Part shown: piece by piece, positions 60,867-64,000 of the stretch
Layout: each line of letters begins with the position of its first letter
How positions within the stretch are numbered: position 1 is the stretch's first letter
From: Mycobacteroides saopaulense
GTDB taxonomy: Bacteria; Actinomycetota; Actinomycetes; Mycobacteriales; Mycobacteriaceae
Length of the DNA: 64,000 bases
Direction of reading: 5' to 3'
Assembly: GCF_001456355.1 (NCBI RefSeq)
Contig: NZ_CP010271.1
Location: forward strand, 2,480,001-2,544,000
Position numbers and translations under genes: made by a program
The notes under the pieces: generated by a model
Seen by the model: the letters and a program-made list of their open reading frames with translations, nothing else
What the model was told of the DNA's origin: nothing
Database searches by the model: none

Positions 60867-60885
60867 AGGTTGCACCAAGGCTGCA
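60867..60885. promoter_or_regulatory. Tandem AGGTTGCA/AGGCTGCA repeat upstream of acs
   Basis: AGGTTGCA and AGGCTGCA are separated by three bases (period 11 bp) about 102-120 bp before the acs start, beside a GATAAC-like -10 candidate on the minus strand. Spacing and the (G)(T/C)TGCA core match the repeat before the aldehyde dehydrogenase. The rest of the 163-bp gap between acs and the Rv1417-like gene shows no gene. Confidence 0.45.
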
Positions 60886-60928
60886 GATTGCGACCGCGGT
60901 CACACGACGACGCGAAGTGCCGGGCCGG

Positions 60929-63134
<2,206 letters not shown>

Positions 63135-63231
63135 GGGGACCACTCTCGTTAGGGGCGTGTGGGCACTCTAAGTATGAACCACTGGGAATCGAACGATTCG
63201 AGCGCTGTTCACTCAGCGGATCCGGGCCCGC

Positions 63232-63828
63232 CTAGGAACGGTGTTCGAGCAGCCGTTCGACGTACTTGGCGATGACATCCACCTCGAGATTCACCGTCGT
63301 GCCGATGGTCGCCGTGCCCAGCGTGGTCAGGCCCAACGTCGTGGGGATCAACGACACCTCGAACCAGTCCGGTCCCAATCCCGACACCGTCAGTGACACC
63401 CCGTCTACGGTGATCGAGCCCTTTTCGACGACATATCTGGCCACTGCCTGCGGCAGGGAGACGCGCACGACCTCCCAATTCTCCGAAGGCGTCCGCACCA
63501 GCACCTGCCCGGTGCCGTCGACGTGCCCTTGCACGATGTGTCCACCCAGCCGGCTGTTGACCGCGGCCGCCCGCTCCAGATTGACCTTGGCGCCGGTGGC
63601 GATCTTGTCCAGGCTGGACCGCGAGAGCGTCTCGCCCATAACGTCGGTGGTGAAGACTCCCCCGGGCCGGACCTCGACCACCGTCAGGCAGACGCCATTG
63701 ACGGCGATCGAGTCGCCATGCTTCGCGTCCTCAACGACCAGGGGGCCGAGCACGGTGAGACGGGCAGCGTCGTCGAGATCTTCCCTGCCCAGGATCTCGC
63801 CAAGCTCCTCAACGATTCCGGTGAACAT
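63232..63828 (-). CDS. ribC: Riboflavin synthase alpha chain
   Basis: This 198-aa enzyme has two tandem lumazine-binding domains: MFTGIVEELGEILGREDLDD with SIAVNGVCLTVVEV, and HIVQGHVDGTGQVL with SITVDGVSLTVSGLGPDWFE. It forms riboflavin from lumazine. It lies upstream of ribBA on the same strand with a 97-bp gap, so one transcript with ribBA and ribH is likely. It corresponds to Rv1412. Confidence 0.95.
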   Translation of the reverse strand: MFTGIVEELGEILGREDLDDAARLTVLGPLVVEDAKHGDSIAVNGVCLTVVEVRPGGVFTTDVMGETLSRSSLDKIATGAKVNLERAAAVNSRLGGHIVQGHVDGTGQVLVRTPSENWEVVRVSLPQAVARYVVEKGSITVDGVSLTVSGLGPDWFEVSLIPTTLGLTTLGTATIGTTVNLEVDVIAKYVERLLEHRS

Positions 63829-63857
63829 GCCGCCAAGCCTAGGACGCTTTCCTGGGA

Positions 63858-64000
63858 TTAGGCGTGCGTCCCTGCCTGCGCGCAGGCCATCTGGGCATTG
63901 TGCGCGTCGGTGTTCAGGTCGTTGGCCTTCCCGTTCACGCCGTCGACCGGTGCGCGCACACCCATGAGGATCATCAACTTATTGGCGTTCGTCGCCCATG
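63858..64000 (-). CDS. 3' end of an unknown gene, cut by window edge
   Basis: Forty-seven codons run from the window edge to a TAA at 63858 without interruption. The visible end reads WATNANKLMILMGVRAPVDG and continues to MACAQAGTHA. It is on the same strand as ribC and 29 bp upstream of it. It has no recognisable domain in the part visible. It is not the LprG gene that M. tuberculosis has here. Confidence 0.5.
   Translation of the reverse strand, partial: WATNANKLMILMGVRAPVDGVNGKANDLNTDAHNAQMACAQAGTHA

Noticed and set aside
63135..63231. FMN riboswitch between ribC and ribBA
   Set aside because: The gap is only 97 bp and I could not recognise the conserved RFN element.

Overview
The window is high-GC actinobacterial DNA, almost certainly from a rapidly growing mycobacterium. 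My best guess is the Mycobacteroides abscessus-chelonae group. The gene order follows the Mycobacterium tuberculosis interval Rv1476 to Rv1412 read backwards: Rv1476-like, acn, acnR, Rv1473A, Rv1473, echA12, trxB1, sufTUSCDBR, Rv1459c-Rv1456c, qor, ctaB, tkt-tal-zwf-opcA-pgl, secG, tpiA-pgk-gap, whiA-Rv1422-rapZ-uvrC, Rv1417, ribH, ribBA, ribC. No PE/PPE genes are present, GTG starts are common, and many operon genes overlap by 4 nt (ATGA or GTGA). I found no rRNA, tRNA, insertion sequence, prophage or CRISPR. No gene-free stretch exceeds 300 bases.

Layout: 1-4476 holds aconitase and its TetR repressor AcnR, with a good match to the AcnR operator upstream of acnA. 4473-10189 runs on the minus strand: two related AMIN-like exported proteins, a small HTH protein, an ABC-F ATPase, an enoyl-CoA hydratase homologue, thioredoxin and an OYE-family flavoenzyme. 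10242-12410 has two paralogous DUF5666-type lipoproteins around a GNAT acetyltransferase. 12407-18662 is the SUF iron-sulfur operon sufR-B-D-C-S-U-T, with an inteinless SufB and a candidate SufR operator. 18797-24475 has the MptB mannosyltransferase, an ABC-2 exporter, two small accessory genes and heme A synthase. 24428-27667 has an ATP-grasp protein, a 110-aa unknown, a quinone oxidoreductase and heme O synthase CtaB. 27890-34421 is the pentose phosphate operon.

34621-36078 is a compact three-gene islet (YbaB-like, EspC/WXG100-like, long helical protein). It resembles type VII secretion accessory loci and is preceded by unusually AT-rich DNA. It is followed by secG with a clear intrinsic terminator, a zinc metallopeptidase, a DUF2207 membrane protein, the glycolytic genes tpiA-pgk-gap, an MFS exporter and the conserved whiA-yvcK-rapZ-uvrC cluster.

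49130-52052 encodes two small exported proteins and a lipoprotein gamma-glutamyltransferase. 52061-60765 is the most distinctive accessory block. It encodes ethanolamine permease, EutB, EutC, an acetaldehyde dehydrogenase, acetyl-CoA synthetase and a GAF/HTH regulator, which together form a full route from ethanolamine to acetyl-CoA and ammonia. There are no microcompartment genes and no EutA reactivase. The aldehyde dehydrogenase and acs upstream regions both carry a tandem GTTGCA-type repeat with an 11-bp period, which I propose as the shared operator. The window ends with the riboflavin genes and a truncated unknown gene.
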